From assembly GCF_009765875.1 (NCBI RefSeq), contig NZ_LMUP01000014.1, forward strand, positions 124,001 through 188,000: a stretch of DNA of 64,000 nt, in the 5' to 3' direction. How positions within the stretch are numbered: the first letter of the stretch is position 1; each line of letters opens with the position of its first letter. The translations under genes were made by a program, and so were the position numbers. Below, one piece after another: positions 24,228-32,418 of this stretch. The stretch is from Pedobacter sp. L105 (GTDB lineage: Bacteria; Bacteroidota; Bacteroidia; Sphingobacteriales; Sphingobacteriaceae). The notes under the pieces are model-generated. The model saw only the letters and a list, made by a program, of their open reading frames with translations. It was not told the origin of the DNA and made no database searches.

Positions 24228-25862
24228 ATGTATAAAATAAAAAAGAAGGACATGTCTAGTGTACCCACCGAGGAACTTGCTTTTCAACATGAAGAAAAAG
24301 AAAATCGGGCAGCTGAATTGATCATTGCCAATAAGGAATTAGCTTTTCAAAATGGAGAGAAAAAAGACAGGGCTGCTGAACTGATTATTGCCAATAAAGA
24401 ACTGGCCTTTCAGAAAGAGGAGAAAAAGAAGCGTGCTGCTGAGCTGGTCATCGCCAACAGAGAGCTGGCCTTCCAGAACGAGGAGAAAGGAAACCGTGCT
24501 GCTGAACTGGTTATCGCCAACAAAGAACTGGCCTTTCAAACTGAAGAAAAAGAAGATAGGGCTGCCGAACTGATTATTGCCAACAAAGAACTGGCCTTCC
24601 AAAATGAAGAAAAGGGGAACCGGGCTGCCGAACTGGTCATTGCCAACAAAGAGCTGGCGTTCCAAACTGAGGAGAAAGAAGACAGGGCAGCTGAACTGAT
24701 CATCGCCAACAAGGAACTTATATTTCAAAACGAAGAAAAAGAGAACAGGGCAGCGGAGCTGGTTATCGCCAACAAAGAACTGGCCTTTCAAAATGAAGAA
24801 AAAGAAAATAGGGCTGCTGAGCTGATCATTGCCAATAAAGAACTGGCCTTTCAAAATGAAGAGAAAGAAAACAGGGCTGCGGAACTCATTATTGCCAATA
24901 AAGAGCTGGCTTTTCAAAATGAAGAGAAAGAAAACAGGGCCGCGGAACTCATTATTGCCAATAAAGAATTGGCTTTTCAAAACGAAGAAAAGGAAAACAG
25001 GGCTGCAGAGCTTATTATTGCCAATAAAGAACTGGCCTTTCAAAATGAAGAAAAGGAAAATAGGGCTGCTGAACTCTTTATTGCTAATGAGCACTTAAAA
25101 AAGGCAGAGTATCAAATTGCTGAATTAAACATCGGTTTAGAGCAGAAAATCATAGAACGTACAGCACAGCTGGAAGCTGCCAATAAAGAATTGGAATCTT
25201 TTTCTTACTCTGTTTCGCACGATTTAAGAGCTCCTCTTCGCGCTATTAATGGGTTTACTCAAATTCTTGTGGAAGATTATCAGGGTCAGCTGGATCCTGA
25301 TGCGGTAGATATTCTAAACGAAATTGTGGGCAACTCCAATAGAATGGGACAATTGATAGATAACTTACTGGAATTTTCACGTTTCGGCAAACAGAACCTT
25401 TCTATGGTGAATATCAATATCACGGAAATGGTGGAATCTATTGTTGCAGGGCTACAAAAAGAGAACTCCGACAGGCAAGTGAAGATTACCATCCATCCCC
25501 TCGAAAATATTACAGGCGATAAAAATATGCTAAAACAGGTTTTCATTAACCTGATTTCAAATGCCTTTAAGTATACCGGCAAAAAAGAAGTAGCCATTAT
25601 AGAAATCGGATCTTACGAAAAAGATAAACAGTTTGTATACTATGTAAAAGATAATGGAGCAGGTTTTGACATGAAGTATTACGATAAATTATATGGCGTT
25701 TTTCAGCGACTCCACAGCTCAAACGAGTTTGAAGGAACAGGGGTTGGCCTGGCTATCATTCAGCGTATCATTAACAAACATAGTGGATTAGCATGGGCAG
25801 AGGGTGTTGTGGATCAAGGGGCATGCTTTTATATTTCCTTACCAGCATTGATTAAAATTTAA
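24228..25862 (+). CDS. Histidine kinase with 13 tandem 21-residue coiled-coil repeats
   Basis: 544 residues. After 15 residues come 13 copies of a 21-residue unit (consensus ELAFQNEEKENRAAELIIANK, shown in two parts: ELAFQNEEKENRA, AELIIANK; residues 16-288). Then a linker IAELNIGLEQKIIERTAQLE, His331 in VSHDLRAPLRAI and an ATP-binding domain (FINLISNAFKYTG, DNGAGFDMKYY, GTGVGLAII). There is no PAS, GAF or membrane sensor, so the repeats are the only N-terminal domain. 21 residues equal three heptads, fitting one long uninterrupted coiled coil. A receiver gene follows 9 nt downstream and a receiver-PAS kinase after that; all three are probably one operon. Confidence 0.9.
   Translation: MYKIKKKDMSSVPTEELAFQHEEKENRAAELIIANKELAFQNGEKKDRAAELIIANKELAFQKEEKKKRAAELVIANRELAFQNEEKGNRAAELVIANKELAFQTEEKEDRAAELIIANKELAFQNEEKGNRAAELVIANKELAFQTEEKEDRAAELIIANKELIFQNEEKENRAAELVIANKELAFQNEEKENRAAELIIANKELAFQNEEKENRAAELIIANKELAFQNEEKENRAAELIIANKELAFQNEEKENRAAELIIANKELAFQNEEKENRAAELFIANEHLKKAEYQIAELNIGLEQKIIERTAQLEAANKELESFSYSVSHDLRAPLRAINGFTQILVEDYQGQLDPDAVDILNEIVGNSNRMGQLIDNLLEFSRFGKQNLSMVNINITEMVESIVAGLQKENSDRQVKITIHPLENITGDKNMLKQVFINLISNAFKYTGKKEVAIIEIGSYEKDKQFVYYVKDNGAGFDMKYYDKLYGVFQRLHSSNEFEGTGVGLAIIQRIINKHSGLAWAEGVVDQGACFYISLPALIKI
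24273..25091 (+). repeat. 63-bp tandem repeat, 13 copies, in frame
   Basis: Thirteen contiguous 63-bp units encode residues 16-288 of the kinase. Units 9-12 give identical protein; units 5 and 7 and units 4 and 6 are pairs with the same variants (TEEKED, NEEKGN). That points to past duplication of two-unit blocks and recent single-unit expansion. Because 63 is a multiple of 3, gain or loss of copies keeps the frame and changes only coiled-coil length. The bases differ at third positions, so most copies are not very recent. Confidence 0.95.
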
Positions 25863-25871
25863 ACAATAAAA

Positions 25872-26315
25872 ATGACCCATACAGATATCCAAATTCTTCT
25901 GGTAGAAGACAATAAATCAGACGCGATGCTTACCATTAGGGCATTAAAGAAACATAATCTGGCCAATAACCTAATCCATTTAATCGACGGTGCACAAGCA
26001 TTGGATTTTATTTTTGGAAAAGGTGAGTTTGATGGAAGGGATATTGAGAATAAACCAAAAGTAATATTCCTGGATATAAAAATGCCAAAAGTAAGCGGAT
26101 TGGAAGTGCTCCGTATCATTAAAAATGATGAAAGAACTAAACTAATACCCGTGGTGATGATGACTTCATCTAAGCAGGAAAAAGATATCCTGGAAAGTCA
26201 TCAACTGGGTGCAAATAGTTACGTAGTGAAACCAGTGGGATTTGAAAACTTCTCTAAAACCATTGCTGATCTAGGATTTTACTGGCTGGCAATTAATAAT
26301 TCACCGGAATTCTAA
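25872..26315 (+). CDS. Single-domain response regulator (Rcp1-like)
   Basis: 147 residues, one receiver domain only. Acidic cluster VEDNKSD (near residue 11), phosphoacceptor Asp68 in VIFLDIKMPKVSG, switch Thr/Ser in VVMMTSS and Lys120 in VVKPVGF. The long loop before the Asp (FGKGEFDGRDIENKP) is typical of Rcp1-type receivers that pair with phytochrome-like kinases. With no output domain it must act by phosphotransfer or protein contact. It sits between the two kinases, with 9-nt gaps on both sides. Confidence 0.93.
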   Translation: MTHTDIQILLVEDNKSDAMLTIRALKKHNLANNLIHLIDGAQALDFIFGKGEFDGRDIENKPKVIFLDIKMPKVSGLEVLRIIKNDERTKLIPVVMMTSSKQEKDILESHQLGANSYVVKPVGFENFSKTIADLGFYWLAINNSPEF

Positions 26316-26324
26316 TTTTTAGGG

Positions 26325-28556
26325 ATGAACGCTAAATTAAGAATATTACATCTCGAAGATCTGTTTAGTGATGCCGAATTGGTAAACAGGGCATTGAAAA
26401 AAGCAAAGTTCGACTTCGAGAGGCTGGTAGTAGATAACAGGGAAAACTTTATTAAAGCTTTAACTGAATTTGCTCCGGATATCATTCTTTCTGACCATTC
26501 TCTACCTTCATTTAATTCCCACGAAGCCCTATCTATTTTTAAGACGATGGGATTAAACATTCCTTTTATTCTGATCACGGCTACAGTTTCGGAAGAGTTT
26601 GCTGTTGATGTGATTAAAAGAGGGGCGGAAGATTATATTTTAAAAGACAGACTAGAGAGATTACCCAGCGCTTTAATCAAGGCATTAGAAAAATTTCAAC
26701 TTTTAAAGGCCCATCAAAGTATCCAGGATGATCTGGTTAAAAACGAAACGCTATTTCGTGCTTTGATAGAAAATAGTGCAGACGCGATTATCGTTATCAA
26801 TGAAAAGGTAGAATTCATCTATCAAAGTCCGGCCGTTGAAAGGCTGACAGGTTTCAATTTCAACGATTTAGCGGGCAAAAAATTATTTGATTTTGTACAT
26901 CCTGATGATTTGGAAGATTATCACCTGTTTTTTGAACAGGTATTGCAGTTACCCGGAATTGCGGTCCCCAATAAATTCAGGTTCCTCCAAAAGAACCTGA
27001 ATTATATTTATACCGACGGAACTATTACCAACCTGTTACACGATAAAAATGTAAATGCCCTGGTGATCAACTACCGGGACAATACAAAAAAGATAAAAGA
27101 CGAGGAAGAAAAAAAGGCGCTGGAGGTTTTATTGGATAAAGCAACCAGTCTGGCCCGTATTGGGAGTTATGAGATAGATCTGGAAAATGATAAACTTTAC
27201 TGGTCTGGTATCACCAAACAAATTCATGAAGTGGATGACACTTTTATCCCTACGATTGCATCTGCTATCGATTTTTATAAGGCGGGACTCAATAGAGAAA
27301 TGATTAGCAATCAGTTGAATATGGCGATTATAAGTGGGAAGACGCTGGATTTGGAACTTCAGATCATTACAGCTAAAGGAAATGAGCGCTGGGTCCGTAT
27401 CATCAGTGAGCCTGATTTTATCCACGGTAAATGTGTTAAAGTAAGAGGAAGTTTTCAGGATATAGATGTTCGAAAACGAGCTGAACTCGAACTGCTGAAA
27501 GTAGCTGAAGAGAAAAATATGATCCTGGAAAGTATAGGTGATGGTTTCTATACCCTTGATGTAAATTGGATGGTTACTTACTGGAATAAAGAAGCGGAGA
27601 ACATTCTTCAGAAAAAAAGAGAAGAGGTTATTGGCAGGAATATTTGGGATTTATTTCACATGTCGGTAGGCAACCTAAGCTATCTGAATATGCTTAAAGC
27701 AGCCAAAGAAAATAAGGTGCAAAACTATGAGTGGTTTATGGAAGGCCTGAATTGCTGGGTTGATATTACTGTCTATCCATCAGCTAAAGGGTTGTCAATT
27801 TTCTTTAAAGATATTACAGAACGCAAGTTTGGTGAGATGGAGCGGGCAAAAATGGTGTCTGATATATTAAAACGTAATAATGACCTGGAACAATTTTCAT
27901 ATATCATATCGCATAACCTCAGGGCGCCGGTAGCGAATATTATTGGTCTGACCGAGGAGTTGATTAGAGACCAGGCTGTAAAAGGGGAAGACAGCCTATT
28001 AATGGATTACCTGGTGGCCTCGACAAAAAAACTGGATACCGTCATTATCGATTTGAATGCTGTTCTCCAGGTTAAACGGGAAATTATCGATAATAAGGAC
28101 ATCATCATTCTTTCCCGATTGCTCGAAGAGGTTCTAACCTATATACCAAATCTGATCAGAGAGCAGAAAGTTAAGTTCGTCATCGACTTTAGTGCCGGGG
28201 ACGAACTTTGGACTTTAAAAAGTTTTATGCACAGTATATTTTACAACCTGATTTCAAACAGTATAAAATACCGCCAGCCAGGTGTAAATCCAATCATTGA
28301 AATTAAAAGTGAAAGATCAGGAAACAAATTCATTCTGATCTTTATAGACAATGGTATCGGTATTGACCTCGTAAAGAATAAAGGTGAGGTATTTGGATTG
28401 TATAAACGATTCCATAGCCATGTTGAAGGGAAAGGTATGGGGTTATTTATGGTAAAAACACAGGTAGAAACACTAGGCGGCACTATATCGGTAGAAAGCA
28501 AAGTAAACCATGGAACACAGTTCAGGATAGAATTAAATATGGATCCAACCGTATAA
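26325..28556 (+). CDS. Receiver-PAS-PAS-PAS histidine kinase
   Basis: 743 residues. Receiver at 5-120 (LHLED, Asp57 in ILSDHSLPSF, ILKDRLE). PAS at about 140-260 (ALIENSADAIIVINEKVEF), a PAS_3-type domain at about 275-390 (LARIGSYEIDLENDKLYWS), and PAS at about 395-500 (GDGFYTLDVNWMVTYWNKEA). The phosphoacceptor helix has His530 in IISHNLRAPVANIIG, with Asn after the His. The ATPase has FYNLISNSIKYR, DNGIGIDLV and GKGMGLFMV. The N-terminal receiver suggests it takes phosphate from the repeat kinase, directly or via the Rcp1-like protein. No membrane segment. No DNA-binding output gene is present in the cluster. Confidence 0.9.
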   Translation: MNAKLRILHLEDLFSDAELVNRALKKAKFDFERLVVDNRENFIKALTEFAPDIILSDHSLPSFNSHEALSIFKTMGLNIPFILITATVSEEFAVDVIKRGAEDYILKDRLERLPSALIKALEKFQLLKAHQSIQDDLVKNETLFRALIENSADAIIVINEKVEFIYQSPAVERLTGFNFNDLAGKKLFDFVHPDDLEDYHLFFEQVLQLPGIAVPNKFRFLQKNLNYIYTDGTITNLLHDKNVNALVINYRDNTKKIKDEEEKKALEVLLDKATSLARIGSYEIDLENDKLYWSGITKQIHEVDDTFIPTIASAIDFYKAGLNREMISNQLNMAIISGKTLDLELQIITAKGNERWVRIISEPDFIHGKCVKVRGSFQDIDVRKRAELELLKVAEEKNMILESIGDGFYTLDVNWMVTYWNKEAENILQKKREEVIGRNIWDLFHMSVGNLSYLNMLKAAKENKVQNYEWFMEGLNCWVDITVYPSAKGLSIFFKDITERKFGEMERAKMVSDILKRNNDLEQFSYIISHNLRAPVANIIGLTEELIRDQAVKGEDSLLMDYLVASTKKLDTVIIDLNAVLQVKREIIDNKDIIILSRLLEEVLTYIPNLIREQKVKFVIDFSAGDELWTLKSFMHSIFYNLISNSIKYRQPGVNPIIEIKSERSGNKFILIFIDNGIGIDLVKNKGEVFGLYKRFHSHVEGKGMGLFMVKTQVETLGGTISVESKVNHGTQFRIELNMDPTV

Positions 28557-28611
28557 CCGGACGTATCAACCATTATAATATTGGAGGCACGCAGGTTACA
28601 GGTCCGCTTGA

Positions 28612-29526
28612 TTAATGATTAAAAGTCTGCCTGAATTCGAGGGGAGAAATATTCATTTTTTTTTTAAACAGCTTGTTAAATGATTGCGGATATTCGAACC
28701 CTAACTGATAGGCTATTTGGGCAACGGACAAATTGGTTGCGGTAAGGTATTCTTTAGCTTTTTGAATTAACTTCTCGTGAATATGCTGTTGGGCATTTTG
28801 TCCGTCAAATGACCGTAACAGATCGCTCAGGTAATGTGGTGACAGATTGAGTTGACTGGCAATAGATTCGACCGTGGGAAGCCCCTTTTTTAAGGATTCT
28901 TCCTGATTGAAATACTCATTTAATAACTGGTCCATCCTGGTCAGTACATCGTGATTAACCGCTTTCCGCGTAATAAATTGCCTTTCATAAAAACGGTTAC
29001 TGTAGCTTAATAACATTTCAATTTGAGAAAGTATAATATCCTGTGTATGCTTATCTATATACTGGTATTCTTCTTCTATTTTTTGGAAGAGCTCCAAAAC
29101 GTTTTTTTCTTCTTTTTCTGAAAGGTGAAGGGCTTCGTTTACGCTATAGGAAAAGAACCCATAGTCCTTGATCGTTGCAGCAAGCGAATGTTTGTACAGG
29201 AAATCCGGATGAACGACCAATACGTAACCTGTTCCGAATTCAGGATTCAATAGATCAGTTTGCGGAATATCAAGCGATTGGAACTGATTAGGCGAAACAA
29301 AACTCATTACGCCCTTATTATAATCATAATATTGCTGGCCGTATTTCACTTTCGCCCAGATAGTCTTTTTGGCGGACACACAATAAAAATTAAAGCTGAA
29401 ATGCTCCCAGATGACATTATCCTTGAACCGCATATCGGCCACGCGAATTACACTTACCAGTGGATGTAATGGCTCCGGTAAATGTAGTAGCTGATGAAAT
29501 TCTGATATTGAGTTAATGATTCCCAT
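28612..29526 (-). CDS. AraC-family transcription regulator
   Basis: 304 residues. The N-terminal part carries a cupin-like segment (FSFNFYCVSAKKTIWAKVKYGQ). The DNA-binding domain spans about 200-300 (ASQLNLSPHYLSDLLRSFDGQ, LGFEYPQSFNKLFKKKMNISP). It lies 67 nt downstream of the dehydrogenase gene at 29594 on the same strand. A GTTTCCA direct repeat spaced 21 bp upstream of that gene may be its operator. It resembles the regulators found next to short-chain dehydrogenases in this phylum; the ligand is unknown. Confidence 0.9.
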   Translation of the reverse strand: MGIINSISEFHQLLHLPEPLHPLVSVIRVADMRFKDNVIWEHFSFNFYCVSAKKTIWAKVKYGQQYYDYNKGVMSFVSPNQFQSLDIPQTDLLNPEFGTGYVLVVHPDFLYKHSLAATIKDYGFFSYSVNEALHLSEKEEKNVLELFQKIEEEYQYIDKHTQDIILSQIEMLLSYSNRFYERQFITRKAVNHDVLTRMDQLLNEYFNQEESLKKGLPTVESIASQLNLSPHYLSDLLRSFDGQNAQQHIHEKLIQKAKEYLTATNLSVAQIAYQLGFEYPQSFNKLFKKKMNISPLEFRQTFNH

Positions 29527-29593
29527 GATAAGTTGGTTTTTACAAATCTACAACAGGCAACAATCTTTTCAGACAGCTGCCTGTTATAATTTT

Positions 29594-30397
29594 TTATCCA
29601 AGAATTTGCTTTCTGATCTCTTTTCTAAATTCTTCGGTACCTACTTCCAAACGGTGTGCATACATTGCTTTTGCATCTTCGCCAGCTACATAACGTACCT
29701 GATCCTTGCCGTCTGTTGCTGCTTCGTAAACCACTTCAGCAATTTGCGCCGCAGTTGTGGTTGATTGCCGCATGCCATCCAAAGCAGCGAAAAACTTATC
29801 TTGTATTTCATGGTATTCAGGCTTTGTGCTTTTATCAAGTGACCTGCCTGAGAAGTCGGTCTTGAAAACGCCGGGTGCAACCGTTTTGATACCTATATTA
29901 TGCGTCCCCAATTCAAATGACATGCTTTCTGACCAGCCTTCTAAAGCAAATTTTGTAGCACAATAAATAGAATTCAAGGGAAATGCAGAAAGTCCGCCTA
30001 TTGATGTTGTACTGATGAACAATCCGCTTTTCTGTTCTCTGAAATGTGGGATAAATGCCTGTGTAACACGTAAAACACCCAGTAGATTGGTGTTGATCTC
30101 TTTTAAAATTTGCTCATCGCTGAACGCTTCCATCGCGCCCATCAATCCGTAACCGGCGTTATTGAACACTACATCAATAGGGTGTAAAGAAATAGCTTTC
30201 GCCACGGTGTTTTTAATTTGTTCTAAGTTGGTAACATCAAGCGGTAAAAGCGTTACGTTTTCTAATAGGCTAAGCTCCGTTTCCTTTTCAGGATTTCTCA
30301 TGGTTGCTATCACATTCCATCTTTTCTGCTGAAATAATTTGACAGCAGCTTTTCCCAAACCTGTCGATGTACCGGTAATGAATATGGTTTTTTGCAT
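29594..30397 (-). CDS. Short-chain dehydrogenase/reductase next to an AraC regulator
   Basis: 267 residues from the ATG at 30397. TGTSTGLG (about 7-14) binds the cofactor, VVFNNAGYG follows, ISTTSIGGLSA gives Ser, and YCATKFALEGWSES gives Tyr and Lys. APGVFKTDFSG is shared with the dehydrogenase at 17158, a paralogue. The frame runs back to 30424 (MFFKFNYIT) but the family start is MQKTIFITG. A regulator gene follows 67 nt downstream. The C-terminal part (YVAGEDAKAMYAHRLE) is typical of the group that reduces quinones or ketones; substrate unknown. Confidence 0.9.
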   Translation of the reverse strand: MQKTIFITGTSTGLGKAAVKLFQQKRWNVIATMRNPEKETELSLLENVTLLPLDVTNLEQIKNTVAKAISLHPIDVVFNNAGYGLMGAMEAFSDEQILKEINTNLLGVLRVTQAFIPHFREQKSGLFISTTSIGGLSAFPLNSIYCATKFALEGWSESMSFELGTHNIGIKTVAPGVFKTDFSGRSLDKSTKPEYHEIQDKFFAALDGMRQSTTTAAQIAEVVYEAATDGKDQVRYVAGEDAKAMYAHRLEVGTEEFRKEIRKQILG

Positions 30398-30450
30398 TGT
30401 TATATAGTTAAATTTAAAAAACAAAAGTCAGGCAAAAAATATATCCTCGT

Positions 30451-30478
30451 GTTTCCAAAATGGATTTAGTTGTTTCCA
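30451..30478 (-). promoter_or_regulatory. GTTTCCA direct repeat, possible AraC-type operator
   Basis: GTTTCCA at 30451-30457 and 30472-30478, 21 bp apart (two turns), about 55 bp before the dehydrogenase ATG. Similarity extends to TGTTTCCA at both. It has the same geometry as the repeats before the reductase gene at 19393 and is likely bound by the regulator at 28612. Confidence 0.4.
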
Positions 30479-30777
30479 TATCGGGGTAATTTTATTTATC
30501 AATTGCCATACTGCTATTATCAGGTGGTTATTGAATTATTTTCAGGTCTATAAAATATGCTAGCTGTTTAGCCCTTTACAATTGAACCAATAATTGCCGC
30601 AAGCTGGCCTGGGTCAAAAGACTTTTTATCTCTAACTCAGATTCCAGTTCTTTTCTAGCCTGATTTTGTTAAACCAGACTATTATTGTTTTGGTAGAATA
30701 ACGCAGGGGCGCTTTAAAATTAATATCATTTGACATTGATTCGATTTCGTGGACGATATGACCTTGTCTAAAACAAA

Positions 30778-30809
30778 AAATCCCGCTAATCTTTCGATTT
30801 GCAGGATTT
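30778..30809 (-). terminator. Terminator after tRNA-Ser
   Basis: On the minus strand AAATCCTGC and GCGGGATTT pair around a 13-nt loop and are followed by TTTTTTG. It lies 18 nt after the encoded CCA end of the tRNA. Confidence 0.7.
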
Positions 30810-30827
30810 ATGTAGGCTTTGATACCT

Positions 30828-30917
30828 TGGCGGAGAGTGGGGGATTCGAACCCGCGGACCCTATGACAGGTCAACAGTTTTCAAGACTGCCGCAATCGAC
30901 CACTCTGCCAACTCTCC
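30828..30917 (-). tRNA. tRNA-Ser (UGA)
   Basis: Acceptor strands GGAGAGT and ACTCTCC pair over seven bases, discriminator G, and an encoded CCA at 30828-30830. The anticodon loop CTTGAAA with stem GCAGT/ACTGT gives UGA, read as serine (UCA codons). The long variable arm (GACC...GGTC) is the class II form expected for Ser. The T arm GCGGG-TTCGAAT-CCCCC has one C-C mismatch. A terminator follows directly. Confidence 0.95.
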
Positions 30918-31034
30918 GCGACAAAAGTACAAATACTGCCCGGTTCTGCAAACAATGACGTTGATTTTTTAACGTAAAATTGATAACTGGTTAAAACAGA
31001 GGTAGAAATATTTTTTAAGAGCCCGTTTAAAGCC

Positions 31035-32003
31035 TTATAAAGGGCTTTTTTTGAATAAATTGAAAGGCTGTTTGATGATTTTAACACTGCGTTTGGTTAA
31101 GTCAATGCTCGCATTCAGCTCAAAGCCGAGTAAAAGTATCAGGGAATTGAGATATAACCAGATCATCATCACGATCAAAGTACCAATCGAGCCATATACT
31201 TTATTGTAAGAACCAAAGTGATTGATATAAAAAGAGAATCCCCAGATTGTTAGAAAAGCCAGGATAGTGGCTAGCCAGGAACCAGCGCTGAACAATCGCC
31301 ACTTTTTGGTATTGGCAGGTCCGTAACGATAGATGATGGAAATAGTAACAAAATAAAGAATACCCAGCAGTGTCCATCTGGATAATTCAATGATATAGAT
31401 AGTAAAATTCCCGGTAATATGTAGTTGCCGGTTGATGTAATGGATAGCGATTTCACCGGCAGTCATAGCTGCAATAGTGATGATGAGAGAAAAGGCGATT
31501 GCAAACGTCAAGATTAATGCCATTAGGCGTTGTTTAAGCCAGCTTCGGGTTTCCATGATGATAGACGACTTATTAAAGGCTTTCATTAGGTTATGCATGC
31601 CGTTAGTAGCGAAAAAAACGGAGAGGACAATACCGAAGGAGAGTAATTTCCCATTCTGAATCTTAACGATTTCAAATAAGGTGTTTTCAAAGGCCAGATA
31701 AGCCTGGCTGGGCAGGATCAGTTTCAAAAGCACCATGAGTTGATCCTGGAAACCAACACGCTTTGGAATAAAGGGGATCAGGGTAAACAAAACGATAATT
31801 CCGGGAAAGATAGCCAGCATGAAATTGTAAGCTAAAGAAGAGGCTTTGTTGACCAGCGAATCTTTAGCAATCTCTTTAAAAAAAAAGGCGCCGATAGTAT
31901 ATAGTGGAAGTGGGCTAAAACCGGGTAATATACAGCCTTTGGTCCATTCTATAAATAAGGCATAGAGGTGTATTTTTAACAGTTGTCGGTGTACCCAAAT
32001 CAT
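31035..32003 (-). CDS. YihY/BrkB-family integral membrane protein
   Basis: 322 residues with about six membrane helices. The hallmark is NKASSLAYNFMLAIFPGIIVLFTLIP (two parts: NKASSLAYNF, FPGIIVLFTLIPFIP), the YihY/BrkB signature. WGFSFYINHFGSYNKVYGSIG and IWLYLNSLILLLGFELNASID near the C-terminus are also family-typical. Function of the family is unsettled; names such as ribonuclease BN are historical. It is the last gene of a PASTA-mltG-thioesterase-yihY operon; the gap to the thioesterase gene is 9 nt. Confidence 0.92.
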   Translation of the reverse strand: MIWVHRQLLKIHLYALFIEWTKGCILPGFSPLPLYTIGAFFFKEIAKDSLVNKASSLAYNFMLAIFPGIIVLFTLIPFIPKRVGFQDQLMVLLKLILPSQAYLAFENTLFEIVKIQNGKLLSFGIVLSVFFATNGMHNLMKAFNKSSIIMETRSWLKQRLMALILTFAIAFSLIITIAAMTAGEIAIHYINRQLHITGNFTIYIIELSRWTLLGILYFVTISIIYRYGPANTKKWRLFSAGSWLATILAFLTIWGFSFYINHFGSYNKVYGSIGTLIVMMIWLYLNSLILLLGFELNASIDLTKRSVKIIKQPFNLFKKSPL

Positions 32004-32012
32004 TCATTAAAA

Positions 32013-32417
32013 TTAAAAAAATTGTGCAATCCTTTCCATAAAATAATCTGGCGGAGGGCAAGGACGTTGTTTAGCCATGTCAAAGAATACGAGGGTAGTA
32101 GAGCCAATATTGATCAGCTCTTCCGCTTCATTGAATAATTCATAATCAAATAACATACGTATGCCCGGCAGGTCTTTCACAGTAGTTTTAATGGTGATCT
32201 CCTGGTCGTAAAAGGCTGGTTTGATGAATTTGCATTTCAGGTCAAGGAGCGGCAGCATAATCCCTGTTTCTTCCATTTTGCCATAATCCATACCCAGGCT
32301 GCGCATCATTTCTGTTCTTCCAATCTCATAATAAGTAGCGTAGTTACCATTATAAACGTAACCCATCTTATCTGTCTCACTATATCTTACCCTGATTTTG
32401 GTCGTATCTGTGTACAT
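32013..32417 (-). CDS. YbgC/FadM-type acyl-CoA thioesterase
   Basis: 134 residues, one hotdog domain. IRVRYSETDKMGYVYNGNYATYYEIGR contains the Asp of the 4HBT class (SETDKMG) and the usual tyrosine-rich helix start. It probably hydrolyses acyl-CoA or acyl-ACP in the cytoplasm. A single nucleotide separates it from mltG upstream and 9 nt from the YihY gene downstream, so it is a mid-operon gene. A paralogue of the same class is at 37478-37897. Confidence 0.9.
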   Translation of the reverse strand: MYTDTTKIRVRYSETDKMGYVYNGNYATYYEIGRTEMMRSLGMDYGKMEETGIMLPLLDLKCKFIKPAFYDQEITIKTTVKDLPGIRMLFDYELFNEAEELINIGSTTLVFFDMAKQRPCPPPDYFMERIAQFF

Positions 32418-32418
32418 C

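Noticed and set aside
24339..25094. 251-codon open frame antisense to the kinase repeats
   Set aside because: It mirrors the 63-bp repeat on the other strand and has no start context or family; repeat structure alone keeps it open.
30425..30777. Search for a hidden RNA gene between the dehydrogenase and tRNA-Ser
   Set aside because: Apart from the GTTTCCA repeats I saw no conserved fold or frame.
30632..30874. 80-codon frame through tRNA-Ser and its terminator
   Set aside because: It overlaps a well-formed tRNA gene on the same strand.
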